In this document: positions 45,360 through 55,120 of the stretch, in pieces
Position numbering within the stretch: position 1 is the stretch's first letter
How the letters are laid out: each line of letters starts with the position of its first letter
Assembly: GCF_900116425.1 (NCBI RefSeq)
Contig: NZ_FPAS01000006.1
Span: 62,001 to 126,000, forward strand
Reading direction: 5' to 3'
DNA: 64,000 bases
Source: Lishizhenia tianjinensis
GTDB taxonomy: Bacteria; Bacteroidota; Bacteroidia; Flavobacteriales_D; Crocinitomicaceae
The notes under the pieces: model-generated
What the model saw: the letters and a program-made list of their open reading frames with translations, nothing else
Databases searched by the model: none
What the model was told of the DNA's origin: nothing
Program-made: the position numbers and the translations under genes

Positions 45360-46508
45360 ATGAATTCAATTTGGTACGGAAATAATTTTAAACTCGGCGT
45401 TTTAGGCGGAGGTCAACTAGGTAGAATGTTAATCCAAGAAGCGATTAATTACGATGTACACGTGCATTGTATGGATAACGATCCTGATGCGCCTTGTTCT
45501 AAAATTGCCAATTCGTACACTTTAGGAAAACTAACAGACTACGATGATGTGATGAACTTTGGAAAAGACAAAGATGTAATCACCGTAGAAATTGAACACG
45601 TAAATGTTCAAGCACTTAAAGAATTAGAAGCTGCAGGTGTAAAAGTTTATCCGCAACCGCATATCTTAGAAATGATTCAAGATAAAGGTTTACAAAAAGA
45701 ATTCTATCAGAACAATGGTATCCCCACTGCTCCTTTTGCCTTGGTAAATTCGAAAGAAGAAATTTTTGACAATCTCGAGCTATTGCCCGTAATGCAAAAA
45801 TTAAGAAAAGGTGGATACGATGGGAAAGGTGTTCAAGCGGTGAAAACTGAAGCTGATATTGCACATGGATTTGATGGTCCTTGCGTTTTAGAATCTTTCG
45901 TTGATTTCAAAAAAGAGCTTTCTGTGATCGTTGCAAGAAATGCAAAAGGTGAAATAAAAACTTTCCCAACGGTTGAATGCGAATTCAGTAAAGAACTAAA
46001 CCTTGTTGAATTCTTGTTCTCTCCTGCTGAAATCTCTGAAGAAGTAGAAGTTAGATCACAAGAATTGGCCAAAGAAATCATTGAGAAATTAGACATGGTT
46101 GGAATTTTAGCCATAGAATATTTCTTAACGCAAGAAGATGAACTTTTAGTAAATGAAATTGCTCCCCGCCCTCACAATTCTGGTCATCATACCATAGAAG
46201 CGAACTTAACTTCTCAGTTTGAGCAGCATTTGAGAGCAATTACCAATACTCCTTTAGGGGATACAGCTATTGTTCAACCCGGCGTAATGATTAATGTTTT
46301 GGGAGATCCAAATTACGAAGGTCCAACCGTGTATGACGGACTTGACTTTGTGATGCAACAAGCTGGAGCTTACGCACATATGTATGGAAAGGCATCTACA
46401 AAGCCTAACCGTAAAATGGGACACATTACGGTAATAAATCCAGACTTGGAAAAAGCAAAGGAAACCGCTCGCGTGATTAAAAGCAGGTTTAAAGTGATAA
46501 GTGAATAA
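45360..46508 (+). CDS. purK: 5-(carboxyamino)imidazole ribonucleotide synthase
   Basis: ATP-dependent carboxylation of AIR to N5-CAIR in purine synthesis. 382 residues from ATG 45360 (MNSIWYGNNFKLGVLGGGQL). N-terminal GGGQLGRMLIQEA, ATP-grasp domain with KLRKGGYDGKGVQAVK, and VNEIAPRPHNSGHHTIEA near the end, a PurK hallmark. A longer open frame would begin upstream of the promoter element and is not used. Its usual partner purE is 4.4 kb downstream, beyond the sensor phosphatase gene. Confidence 0.97.
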   Translation: MNSIWYGNNFKLGVLGGGQLGRMLIQEAINYDVHVHCMDNDPDAPCSKIANSYTLGKLTDYDDVMNFGKDKDVITVEIEHVNVQALKELEAAGVKVYPQPHILEMIQDKGLQKEFYQNNGIPTAPFALVNSKEEIFDNLELLPVMQKLRKGGYDGKGVQAVKTEADIAHGFDGPCVLESFVDFKKELSVIVARNAKGEIKTFPTVECEFSKELNLVEFLFSPAEISEEVEVRSQELAKEIIEKLDMVGILAIEYFLTQEDELLVNEIAPRPHNSGHHTIEANLTSQFEQHLRAITNTPLGDTAIVQPGVMINVLGDPNYEGPTVYDGLDFVMQQAGAYAHMYGKASTKPNRKMGHITVINPDLEKAKETARVIKSRFKVISE

Positions 46509-46575
46509 AGAAAGTTTTTATATTTACCTCTTCGCCTCCTTTTATTATTGAACGAAGCACTGCAAAAAAAGTTTA

Positions 46576-49500
46576 ATGGTAAAATACTACTTTCTTAGTT
46601 TCCTTCTTGCTTCAATTTGGAGCTGTATTGGCTATGGCCAAACCTTCAAAGTGCAAAATTTTGATCACAAAACAGAAATAGGAACCAATATCATCAACAC
46701 CCTTGCAGAAGATGAAAATGGATACATTTGGATAGGTACAGAAGGTTTAGGTATTGCACGGTATAACGGAACAAGTTTTCAGTACTACAACAACGTCTTG
46801 GTAAAAGATGGATTACATGTCAAATCCATTTCTTTTGACACGGATAAAAACATCTATATTGGATCTTACAACACAGGCTTTTTTCATAGTCACATAGATT
46901 CTTTAGCAAACGTTAGGCTACATCCCGACTCTAAATCACCATCTGTTTATTACGTAGAAAAAAAAGAAGACAGAACCATTATTGCTGGGCTTGATATTCT
47001 TACCCTTTATTCAGGAGGCCAAATCATCAACCAAATCACCTTTGAAAAGGGCGATGCCCCAAAAATATACAACACTTTAAAACTCCCTTCTTTTACCATA
47101 CTATTAACCAACAGAGGTAACTTTGTCGTAGACGCGTATGAAATAACACCCTTAGACCAATGGTTAGGAACGGAAAAAGAACTGGCTAACAACTGTATAC
47201 ATGCCTTTCATGAAAACAATAAAATCACTTTATTAACTAAAGATGGAAAGCGCAGTGTAAATGTTTTTCTTAACGATGAACAGGCAAAGTTTTTCTATAT
47301 AGACACGTTAAAACAGACAACTCCATTTTTACCCAATGAGTTCATCACTTATTCAGATAGATCTCAACAATACAGTTATTTCATCACCAACTTGGGAAGA
47401 GTGTTCAAAAGTGATGGTCATGTTAGCGCTCTACTAAAATCGAATTTCAAAGAATCTATCCGAGTTCCCACAGGTATTATAGTTGATAGAAATGAGAACT
47501 TATGGGTGAGTTCCAGGATTCAAGGACTTTTTAAGTTTAGTAAATGTGCTTTCACCCCGGTAAACTTTAACAAGGATCTTAAAGAACCAGACATCATCTT
47601 TTACCATGAGTTTAATGATAGCGTTATCGTTTTTACGCGTGACAATGATCAAAGTACCCTTATAGGGTTTCAGAATCAGGAGAGTCCGTTTACGAGCTAC
47701 CCCTTTAGAGTTTACAGTCATTCCCAACAAAACTCGACCCATTTCTTTGGTACCACACATGGGGTTTACAAGTATGAAAACGCAAAACTTGTCAATGCAA
47801 TTCCAGCACTGAAAAATAAAATGTGTTTCATCAGTAAAAAAAACGAAGAAGAATTTTTCATTTACGAGAAGGAAAAAGGACTTTACACCTTCCACCTAAA
47901 AAAGGGATTGAACTATCTTAAAAATCAACCCGAAGAAAATATTGACTTCCTTTACACGGGATCAAAAGTACCCGGAGAAAACAGTTATTTTTTTGGAGGT
48001 ATAGGTTGTACACAACTCCTAAAAAATGAGAAGTGGTATAATTTGACTCCAAGCTTTAAAAATAAAGGTGCTGCAAACACTTACGTACATTCAATTCCAG
48101 ACGATAAAAGAAAGATACTTTGGTTAATGAGTCCATCTTCTCTTGTGGGCTATCACCCCAATGGTGAGCTTCAAATAATAGATAAGTTATCTTGGATAAA
48201 ATCTACCGTTGTTTACGACGCCATTTTAGATGAAGCTGGAAATCTCATTCTTGGAACAGCCAATGGTATTGTTTATTTAGAATTGAACGAAAAAGGTTTC
48301 CCTGTCTACTCTACGTTATACGGAAACCGTGAAGGCTACGAAGTTTATGAGGTAAACTACAATACGATAACTCATGTTGGTGAGGGACTTTACAGGTTTG
48401 CAACACTGGAGGGTGTTTATACTTTGGATGTTAAGGAATTACCATTATACCATACTCCGAAAGCACCTATAGTCGACCAAATTAGAATTGCCAATCAGCA
48501 AATTAAATATGGAGGTAAGGGAACTTACATTACGTTAAAAGATAACGAGGAGGTTCTCATCCAATACAACGTGATTAATCCACAAAGTAGTGTGGTGTAT
48601 TATTCTTATAGAATAAATGATAAAAACAATGGTACCTGGAGTGTTTGGAGCAGAGAAAATTCTTCACTCATTAGTAGTGCTTTAGGACCGGGTATCTATC
48701 AACTTGAAATAAGAGCTTCCTTCAATAAAAAAACCAGTAGTCCGATTAGCAACCTTGAATTGGTAGTCAAACGACCTTTCTTTAAAAGTCAGAGTTTTAT
48801 TGGTTCCCTTATCCTATTGCTTCTCATCTTAAATATTACCTATTTGGTAAGAAGGAAAAACCACAGCGTGGACCAAATGATACTGTCCAAAGATTTACAC
48901 CTTCAATCAAAATCAGCTGGTTTTCTAATGATTTTTGGCGCCCTAACTATACTCCTCGTCTTTAACACAGCACATTTAATAGTTACAGATTTACCTTACT
49001 TTCCAATACTCACTTGGATACCAGGTGGTATTACGCTTATCCTGGGGCTTGGTGTTTTGATGGTCCCAAACATCAGGAAATCTCCTCAAATCCCAACGGT
49101 AATAGGATATTTATTGGTATTGGGATACAATCTCGTAGGTTGTCAACTCACCAATCTTCACCCCCTCTACATTTTAGGTGTGGTCTTAACCCTCATTGTT
49201 ACACCTATCGTTATCACAAAATTCAGTCAGATAATTTCCGTATGCATCATTGTTTTAACTTCTTCCTTCTTTATCGTTTACACCGTAGAAGGAGAGTTGT
49301 TATTTTCTGATGTATTTTTTATCGTAGATATATTTATCACCTTGTTTTTAGTAATCATTACCACTTACGTAAGAAACGATGCCTTGGAAAAATTAATTTT
49401 CACTTCTGGGGTAATTAACAATGAAGACTTCTTGGTAGCCTCCTTTAAACCCAATCAGGAAATTGTTTACCTCAATGAAACCTTTAAGTATCTACTTCCT

Positions 49501-50895
49501 AGAAATTTAGAATCTTACATTAATAAAAATATCTCAGAGCTTTCCGTTATAGAAACCTTCAATCAAAACCCGTTTAACAAAGTAGTCTTAGAAGAGTTTA
49601 GAGACAAACATATGTTCAACATTACTTTGGAGTTAAACACGGGTGAACTCAAACACTTCCAATTTGCCTGTAAAGTGTTTAAGAACAAGTTAAGGGTAAT
49701 AATCGGCCAAGATATTACGGAAAAAATTGAGCTTGAAAAATACTACGAAGTAATCGTAAACAATTCTCAAGACTTAATTTACAGATTAGATATATCTGGT
49801 CACCTGACCTTCGTAAACAAACAATGTGAAAAGACCCTCGGAATTAAATCTAAAGATGTAATCGGAAACTTCTACACCTCGGTAGTACATCCAGAATGGA
49901 GAGAGGAAGTTTTGGATTTCTACTCCCATCAATTTAAAAAACGTATTAAAAACACCTATTCTGAAATTCCAATTTTAACGAAAAATGGAAGTACGATATG
50001 GTTGGGTCAGCACATGACTGCCATCTTTAAAGAAGGAGACGAAAAAGTGATTACGGGTTACTTGGGTATTGGACGTAACATTACAGATAGAAGAAGAAAA
50101 GACGAAATCATTAATAACCAAAACAAGGATATACGCGACTCGTTGAACTACGCCAAACGTATACAAATGAATTTAATTCCTGATGCTGATAAAGTAGCTC
50201 AGCACTTTAAAGAATCTTTCGTTTATTTCTCTCCAAAGGATATTGTTTCGGGTGATTTCTATTGGATAGAGCGCCTTCAAAACAAAACGGTTTTAATTAC
50301 AGCTGATTGCACCGGTCATGGAGTACCAGGTGCTTTTATGACCTTACTTGGAATTAACCTTTTGAATCAAATTATCCTAGAGAACAAAATAATTGATGCC
50401 GGAGAAATCTTGAATCAATTAGACCTTAGATTGACTCAGGCTTTACGTAGAAATAAATCGGAAGTACTGAACGACGGTATGGAATGTACAGTTTGTATTT
50501 TCGACGATGAAAACAACGAGTTGGAATATGCAGTTTCTGGTAGCAAGTTCTTTTTAGTACAAAACAAGGAAATCAAAGAAGTAAATGGAACCAGCTCTCA
50601 TATAGGGGAAGGCCATGCGCTATCCACCCCTTACCAAAGCACAAAAATTCCCTTCCTAGAAAATGATGTTATTTATCTTTTCAGTGATGGTATCGTAGAT
50701 CAATTCGGAGGAGAAAAAGGTAAGAAGTTAAAGAAATCTAGGTTCATTAACCTTATAGACAGCGTTCAAGAACTTCCAATGGCGGCACAAGAAAAAGCCA
50801 TTAAAAACTTTATGGCAGACTGGATGAAAAATGAAGAGCAAACCGATGACATCTGTTTAATTGCTGTGAAAAGAGAGGGTGCAAACAGATTATAA
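46576..50895 (+). CDS. propeller/Y_Y_Y sensor with membrane helices, PAS domains and PP2C (SpoIIE) phosphatase
   Basis: 1439 residues. Signal peptide (1-22), two-component-type beta-propeller (about 25-625; EDENGYIWIGTEGLGIARYN), Y_Y_Y domain (about 630-735), a membrane helix (about 740-760) and some six more (to about 935), a PAS-like region (about 945-1050), a clear PAS domain (about 1055-1180; LIYRLDISGHLTFVNKQCE), a short coiled linker, and a SpoIIE-type PP2C domain (about 1190-1435). The metal-binding Asp residues are present in SGDFYWIE, ADCTGHGVPGAFM, FSDGIVDQ and TDDICLIA. There is no kinase or DNA-binding domain. Probably senses an external signal and dephosphorylates an unknown protein. 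It lies between purK and purE. Confidence 0.9.
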   Translation: MVKYYFLSFLLASIWSCIGYGQTFKVQNFDHKTEIGTNIINTLAEDENGYIWIGTEGLGIARYNGTSFQYYNNVLVKDGLHVKSISFDTDKNIYIGSYNTGFFHSHIDSLANVRLHPDSKSPSVYYVEKKEDRTIIAGLDILTLYSGGQIINQITFEKGDAPKIYNTLKLPSFTILLTNRGNFVVDAYEITPLDQWLGTEKELANNCIHAFHENNKITLLTKDGKRSVNVFLNDEQAKFFYIDTLKQTTPFLPNEFITYSDRSQQYSYFITNLGRVFKSDGHVSALLKSNFKESIRVPTGIIVDRNENLWVSSRIQGLFKFSKCAFTPVNFNKDLKEPDIIFYHEFNDSVIVFTRDNDQSTLIGFQNQESPFTSYPFRVYSHSQQNSTHFFGTTHGVYKYENAKLVNAIPALKNKMCFISKKNEEEFFIYEKEKGLYTFHLKKGLNYLKNQPEENIDFLYTGSKVPGENSYFFGGIGCTQLLKNEKWYNLTPSFKNKGAANTYVHSIPDDKRKILWLMSPSSLVGYHPNGELQIIDKLSWIKSTVVYDAILDEAGNLILGTANGIVYLELNEKGFPVYSTLYGNREGYEVYEVNYNTITHVGEGLYRFATLEGVYTLDVKELPLYHTPKAPIVDQIRIANQQIKYGGKGTYITLKDNEEVLIQYNVINPQSSVVYYSYRINDKNNGTWSVWSRENSSLISSALGPGIYQLEIRASFNKKTSSPISNLELVVKRPFFKSQSFIGSLILLLLILNITYLVRRKNHSVDQMILSKDLHLQSKSAGFLMIFGALTILLVFNTAHLIVTDLPYFPILTWIPGGITLILGLGVLMVPNIRKSPQIPTVIGYLLVLGYNLVGCQLTNLHPLYILGVVLTLIVTPIVITKFSQIISVCIIVLTSSFFIVYTVEGELLFSDVFFIVDIFITLFLVIITTYVRNDALEKLIFTSGVINNEDFLVASFKPNQEIVYLNETFKYLLPRNLESYINKNISELSVIETFNQNPFNKVVLEEFRDKHMFNITLELNTGELKHFQFACKVFKNKLRVIIGQDITEKIELEKYYEVIVNNSQDLIYRLDISGHLTFVNKQCEKTLGIKSKDVIGNFYTSVVHPEWREEVLDFYSHQFKKRIKNTYSEIPILTKNGSTIWLGQHMTAIFKEGDEKVITGYLGIGRNITDRRRKDEIINNQNKDIRDSLNYAKRIQMNLIPDADKVAQHFKESFVYFSPKDIVSGDFYWIERLQNKTVLITADCTGHGVPGAFMTLLGINLLNQIILENKIIDAGEILNQLDLRLTQALRRNKSEVLNDGMECTVCIFDDENNELEYAVSGSKFFLVQNKEIKEVNGTSSHIGEGHALSTPYQSTKIPFLENDVIYLFSDGIVDQFGGEKGKKLKKSRFINLIDSVQELPMAAQEKAIKNFMADWMKNEEQTDDICLIAVKREGANRL

Positions 50896-50899
50896 TCCA

Positions 50900-50907
50900 T
50901 ATTTTTG
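50900..50907 (+). promoter_or_regulatory. -7 element of purE
   Basis: TATTTTTG, exact TAnnTTTG, 15 bp before the purE ATG and just after the sensor stop codon. Suggests purE has its own promoter despite the tight spacing. No -33 match. Confidence 0.5.
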
Positions 50908-50922
50908 TGCAAAAATTATAGA

Positions 50923-51402
50923 ATGGCAGAAGTAGGAATCATCATGGGAAGCAAATCTGACTTACCCATCATGCAAGAAGCAGCAGATATCTTAAAAGAG
51001 TTAGGTGTTGAATACGAAATGAACATTGTTTCGGCGCACAGAACTCCAGAATTAATGTTCGACTACGCGAAAAACGCGCATAAAAGAGGAATTAAAGTAA
51101 TTGTTGCAGGTGCCGGTGGTGCTGCACATTTACCAGGTATGACTGCTTCCTTAACTCCACTTCCTGTAATTGGGGTTCCTGTAAAATCTAGCAATTCAAT
51201 TGATGGTTGGGATTCTATTTTATCTATCCTTCAAATGCCTAACGGTATACCCGTAGCAACTGTAGCTTTAAACGCAGCAAAGAATGCAGGTATTTTGGCA
51301 GCTAAAATCATTGGAGCTTCTCGTCCAGAATTATTAGAGCGTTTATCTGCTTACATGGAAGAGTTAAAAGAAAAAGTAATGGAGAGTGCGAAAGATCTTT
51401 AA
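50923..51402 (+). CDS. purE: N5-carboxyaminoimidazole ribonucleotide mutase
   Basis: Converts N5-CAIR to CAIR, the step after PurK. 159 residues from ATG 50923: [49 protein letters not shown] and [10 protein letters not shown] are the class I PurE motifs. A TTG further upstream belongs to the promoter element. It is followed by a bidirectional terminator shared with the convergent NamZ-like gene. Confidence 0.97.
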   Translation: MAEVGIIMGSKSDLPIMQEAADILKELGVEYEMNIVSAHRTPELMFDYAKNAHKRGIKVIVAGAGGAAHLPGMTASLTPLPVIGVPVKSSNSIDGWDSILSILQMPNGIPVATVALNAAKNAGILAAKIIGASRPELLERLSAYMEELKEKVMESAKDL

Positions 51403-51423
51403 GCACGAAACTAAAGACATAAA

Positions 51424-51455
51424 AAAAGCCCACTGAAATTACTCAGTGGGCTTTT
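51424..51455. terminator. bidirectional intrinsic terminator
   Basis: Perfect 13-bp stem AAAAGCCCACTGA/TCAGTGGGCTTTT (51424-51436 with 51443-51455), 6-nt loop, T-runs on both strands. It serves purE (plus) and the NamZ-like gene (minus), which converge here. Confidence 0.9.
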
Positions 51456-51458
51456 AAT

Positions 51459-52682
51459 TTATTGATAAATCAAGTAAGCTTTTCTCATTTCCTTAAAGGC
51501 ATCCAAATCGGCCTTCCACGAACCTCTAATTAAAGTTTCTGGTAAACCTTTTTCGATTTGTTTTCTCAACTCATCCGTACCGGCCAATAAATCAAACCAA
51601 TTTCCGCCTTTGGTAAAGAATTCATCTACTTCCGTGTTTTTATAGGCATCGATTAACCAAGACAAGTACAGGTAATTCATTTTCTTTTTTCCTGCTTGGT
51701 GTAAATTTTTCCCTCTACAAAGTTCACCTTCTAATTTAGGATGTTTGGCTCCATAGCTTGGAGTTGGTGTAAAATTAAATGCTGTAGAACTATCGCCATA
51801 ATTAGGGTGACCATACACCTCAAAAGGTGTATCCGTTCCTCTTCCCACACTCATTGCGGTTCCTTCAAATAAGCATAAACTCGGATACAGGTAAATAGCC
51901 TCTCTTGTTCTCAAGTTGGGAGAGGGTGCGATTGGCAAGACGTAGTTATCGGTTCTGCGGTAATTTAAGCAGGGAACAACAGTTAAATCACAGGAAATTC
52001 CATTTCCCAACCACTTTTCTCCGTTAATCATTTTCGCATACTCACCTATGGTCATTCCATGTAATATTGGAATAGGATGCATCCCTACGAAACTTTCGAA
52101 ACCTTCCTTTCTTACCGGACCATCCACCACGTCTATGTTCGGATTGGGTCTATCCAAAACAACAACAGCTATCCCCTCCTCTGCGCAAGCCTCCATTACA
52201 TAGTGTAAAGTAGATATGTAAGTGTAAAAACGCACGCCCACATCTTGTAAGTCAAAAACTACTACATCCAACCCTTTCAATTGTTCTGGACTCGGTTTTT
52301 TGTTACTCCCGTATAAGGAAACAAGCGGTAATCCGGTTTTTGCGTCTGTATCGCTTTTCACGTGTTCTCCCGCATCTGCATTTCCTCTAAAACCGTGTTC
52401 CGGAGAAAAAACGCGTGCCACTTTAATTTTTTCATTCAAAAGAAAATCTACCAAATGCAAGGTATCCTTTGTACTGGTTTGGTTGGCTACCACTCCAACG
52501 GTTTTGCCTTTCAATTGTTCTAGGTATGCTTCCGTATTCTCCGCTCCCATTTGTAACGGTCTTTTAAACTCCACTTGAACAGGTATTGTCTCTGTTGCTT
52601 GTGAGTCGTTTTGAGCGTGAAGCGAACCTACTCCCAAAGAAATAGTAAAAAGAAGTCCGAAAAATTTATGTATTGAGTACAT
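51459..52682 (-). CDS. DUF1343 protein, NamZ-like exo-beta-N-acetylmuramidase
   Basis: 407 residues from ATG 52682. Signal peptide (to about 24, GVGSLHAQ). The DUF1343 domain follows: GVVANQTST, ARVFSPEHGFRGNADAGEHV, DLQDVGVRFYTYISTLHYVM, VLDRPNPN and HGMTIGEYA. The characterised member, B. subtilis NamZ (YbbC), removes N-acetylmuramic acid from the end of peptidoglycan fragments; the same activity is inferred. It fits the cell-wall genes elsewhere in the window. The start lies only 19 bp from that of the divergent permease gene. Confidence 0.88.
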   Translation of the reverse strand: MYSIHKFFGLLFTISLGVGSLHAQNDSQATETIPVQVEFKRPLQMGAENTEAYLEQLKGKTVGVVANQTSTKDTLHLVDFLLNEKIKVARVFSPEHGFRGNADAGEHVKSDTDAKTGLPLVSLYGSNKKPSPEQLKGLDVVVFDLQDVGVRFYTYISTLHYVMEACAEEGIAVVVLDRPNPNIDVVDGPVRKEGFESFVGMHPIPILHGMTIGEYAKMINGEKWLGNGISCDLTVVPCLNYRRTDNYVLPIAPSPNLRTREAIYLYPSLCLFEGTAMSVGRGTDTPFEVYGHPNYGDSSTAFNFTPTPSYGAKHPKLEGELCRGKNLHQAGKKKMNYLYLSWLIDAYKNTEVDEFFTKGGNWFDLLAGTDELRKQIEKGLPETLIRGSWKADLDAFKEMRKAYLIYQ

Positions 52683-52701
52683 TAGCAAATAAATTTTAAA
52701 A

Positions 52702-54423
52702 TTGAATTTCGCGTATTACATAGCAAAAAGGTTGCAAAAGGGAAAAGACGAAGGAAAGAAAATCTCTCGACCTATCGTCAGAATCTCCGTAATCAGCATA
52801 GCCATTTCGCTAGCGGTAAATTTAATAACAATTGCCGTTGTTACAGGATTTCAAGAAGAAGTTAGAGACAAAGTTGCAGGATTTGGATCTCACGCTCAAA
52901 TTTTAAAGGCTGGTGAGTATTCTACTTTTGAGGGAGAACCCATAGTAAAAGACCCTGAATTTGAACAACTCATCTTAAACTTACCTGAGGTAAAAAGCAT
53001 ACAAAGCTTCGCCTATAAGCCGGCATTACTTCAATCCAAACTTGATACCATTTGGTACAACATCAATGGAATTGACACGTTTCAATTGGAACAAGAGATA
53101 CAAGGCGTTGTTGTAAAAGGCGCCGGTGCTGAATTCGATTGGAGCTTTTTTAAAGAGAATTTAGTAGAAGGAAAAATTCCAGATTTCACCGCAGAAAACA
53201 AATCGAATGAAATTCTAATTTCTGATAAAATTGCCCAAAACCTCAACCTAAAGGTCAATGAAAAAACCCGAGCTTTCTTTGTAGAAAACAACGCGGTTAA
53301 AAAACTTTTCACTGTTGCTGGTATATTCAATTCCGGCCTTGAAGAATTTGATAAAGAAATCATCTTGGCTGATATACGCCAAGTGCAAGACTTAAACGAT
53401 TGGGGAGTACAGGCAAAAATTAGGGTGGCAGACACCATGATGGCGGATCAACTGCTCATCTATGCAGATGTTAATGGTGGAAATGGAAATTACAAATACG
53501 ACTGGGGACGAGGCTACGAAAAGAACTATGGCTTTACCTATTGTGATGTGAAAGACACGGTAATTAGACTTATCGTTTCTGACTATTGGATGGAACTTTC
53601 ACAACGCGAAGAAGACAGCAGCATACCCGATACCGCCTACTTGAAAATTCAAGTTAAAGGAAATAAAAACATTCCGTGCGAAGCTAATGTAGATATGTTT
53701 GGGGAGATAGAAAAAGAATACCTCAACGAAGACGGAACGCAATTCGCCATACATTTTAAACACGGTAAATCCATGTATTTCGAATACATAGATGGCAAGG
53801 GAAGTTCTGAAAACTACATAGGAGGTTACGAAATTAGTGTGAAAGAATGGGACCAACTTTCTACCATAGTAGACAACATTAAAGACATGTTGATTACCCA
53901 AGAAACGGTGGACGTGAACGGTCAATCTCAAATGCTCCTGAACAAATACAACATTAGAAGTATAAAACAAGACAGAGAAGAAATCTTCTTATGGCTCGAC
54001 TTTTTAGATTTGAACGTCTACATCATACTTATACTCATGCTCTTAATAGGTATAATTAACATGGGGTCTGGACTCTTGGTTCTCATCATAACTAAAACCA
54101 ATTTCATAGGTTTATTTAAGGCTTTAGGCTCTAGTAATTGGAATATCAGAAAGGTATTTTTGTACCAAGTAAGTTTCTTAATCATACGCGGTTTATTTTT
54201 CGGAAACTTAGTAGGAATAGGCTTCTGTGTACTTCAAGAATACTTTACAATAATTCCATTAGACGCCAATATATATTACCTCAACGCAGTACCAGTAAAC
54301 TTAAGTTTGTGGCATATTTTGGCCTTGAATGTGGGTACATTATTGGTGTGTGTTATCGCCTTGATTATACCGAGTTACGTGATTACGAAAATTAGTCCGG
54401 TTAAGGCCATGAAACTGAAATAG
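52702..54423 (+). CDS. LolE/FtsX-type ABC transporter permease with large insertion
   Basis: 573 residues. The N-terminus MNFAYYIAKRLQKGK and first membrane helix (about 30-50) match LolC/E-like permeases; three more helices at the end (about 440-570) give the FtsX core, ending KISPVKAMKLK. Relatives are near 400 residues; here about 150 extra residues (roughly 235-390) lie in the periplasmic part. Lipoprotein release to the outer membrane is the family role. The start is TTG at 52702, the only codon giving the conserved N-terminus. No ATPase gene is adjacent. Confidence 0.85.
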   Translation: MNFAYYIAKRLQKGKDEGKKISRPIVRISVISIAISLAVNLITIAVVTGFQEEVRDKVAGFGSHAQILKAGEYSTFEGEPIVKDPEFEQLILNLPEVKSIQSFAYKPALLQSKLDTIWYNINGIDTFQLEQEIQGVVVKGAGAEFDWSFFKENLVEGKIPDFTAENKSNEILISDKIAQNLNLKVNEKTRAFFVENNAVKKLFTVAGIFNSGLEEFDKEIILADIRQVQDLNDWGVQAKIRVADTMMADQLLIYADVNGGNGNYKYDWGRGYEKNYGFTYCDVKDTVIRLIVSDYWMELSQREEDSSIPDTAYLKIQVKGNKNIPCEANVDMFGEIEKEYLNEDGTQFAIHFKHGKSMYFEYIDGKGSSENYIGGYEISVKEWDQLSTIVDNIKDMLITQETVDVNGQSQMLLNKYNIRSIKQDREEIFLWLDFLDLNVYIILILMLLIGIINMGSGLLVLIITKTNFIGLFKALGSSNWNIRKVFLYQVSFLIIRGLFFGNLVGIGFCVLQEYFTIIPLDANIYYLNAVPVNLSLWHILALNVGTLLVCVIALIIPSYVITKISPVKAMKLK

Positions 54424-54532
54424 TGTACAATTATTTCCCGCCAAAATTACTGTAAAGGTGGCGTTCTGTCTGCCTCTACGCCCTTTTTCTAATTTTTTCT
54501 CTGACAAAGTGTCTTATTTCCCTTAATGGCAA

Positions 54533-54540
54533 TATCTTTG
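54533..54540 (+). promoter_or_regulatory. -7 element of grpE-dnaJ
   Basis: TATCTTTG, exact TAnnTTTG, 25 bp upstream of the grpE ATG, in the 142-bp gap after the permease gene. No -33 match and no CIRCE inverted repeat seen nearby. Confidence 0.5.
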
Positions 54541-54565
54541 CCTCCGCAAAAGCAAATTGAAATAC

Positions 54566-55108
54566 ATGGCAAAGCAAGAAGATAAAATACAAGAAGAAAT
54601 AACTCAAGAAGAGATGGATGCGCAAGCAACTGAACAAGTTGAAGGCCAAGAAGAAACTCCTCAAGAACCTACTTGGGAGGAGAAGTACAATGAGTTGAAC
54701 GACAAGTATTTAAGACTATACTCTGATTTCGATAATTTCAGAAAGAGAAACATCAAAGAGAAGGCTGATTTAATTAGCAACGCTGGTGCTGGAGTTATCA
54801 AAGACTTGCTCCCAATTTTAGATGATTTTGAGCGTGCAATTAAGAGCAATGCCACGACAGAAGATGTGAATGGTTTAAAAGAAGGTTTTGAGTTAATTGC
54901 CAACAAGATGAACAACATTTTAAGTTCTAAAGGACTAAAAATGATGGAATCTAAAGAAACGGCATTTGATGCAGACTTGCACGAAGCAATTACAAACATA
55001 CCTGCTCCTACAGAAGAATTAAAGGGAAAGGTAGTTGATGTTATTGAGAACGGATACTACTTAAACGACAAAGTATTGCGTTACGCAAAAGTAGTAGTTG
55101 GTCAATAG
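54566..55108 (+). CDS. grpE: nucleotide exchange factor GrpE
   Basis: Releases ADP from DnaK. 180 residues from ATG 54566. Acidic, Gln-rich N-terminal tail (1-45), long coiled-coil helix (about 46-95; YSDFDNFRKRNIKEKADLI is typical), then the C-terminal beta-wing domain (DADLHEAITNIPA, VIENGYYLNDKVLRYAKVVV). Twelve base pairs before dnaJ; dnaK is not in the window. Confidence 0.96.
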   Translation: MAKQEDKIQEEITQEEMDAQATEQVEGQEETPQEPTWEEKYNELNDKYLRLYSDFDNFRKRNIKEKADLISNAGAGVIKDLLPILDDFERAIKSNATTEDVNGLKEGFELIANKMNNILSSKGLKMMESKETAFDADLHEAITNIPAPTEELKGKVVDVIENGYYLNDKVLRYAKVVVGQ

Positions 55109-55120
55109 GAAAAAGATAAT

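Noticed and set aside
54424-54565. CIRCE/HrcA operator before grpE-dnaJ
   Set aside because: I found no inverted repeat resembling the CIRCE element in this gap, only a -7 motif.
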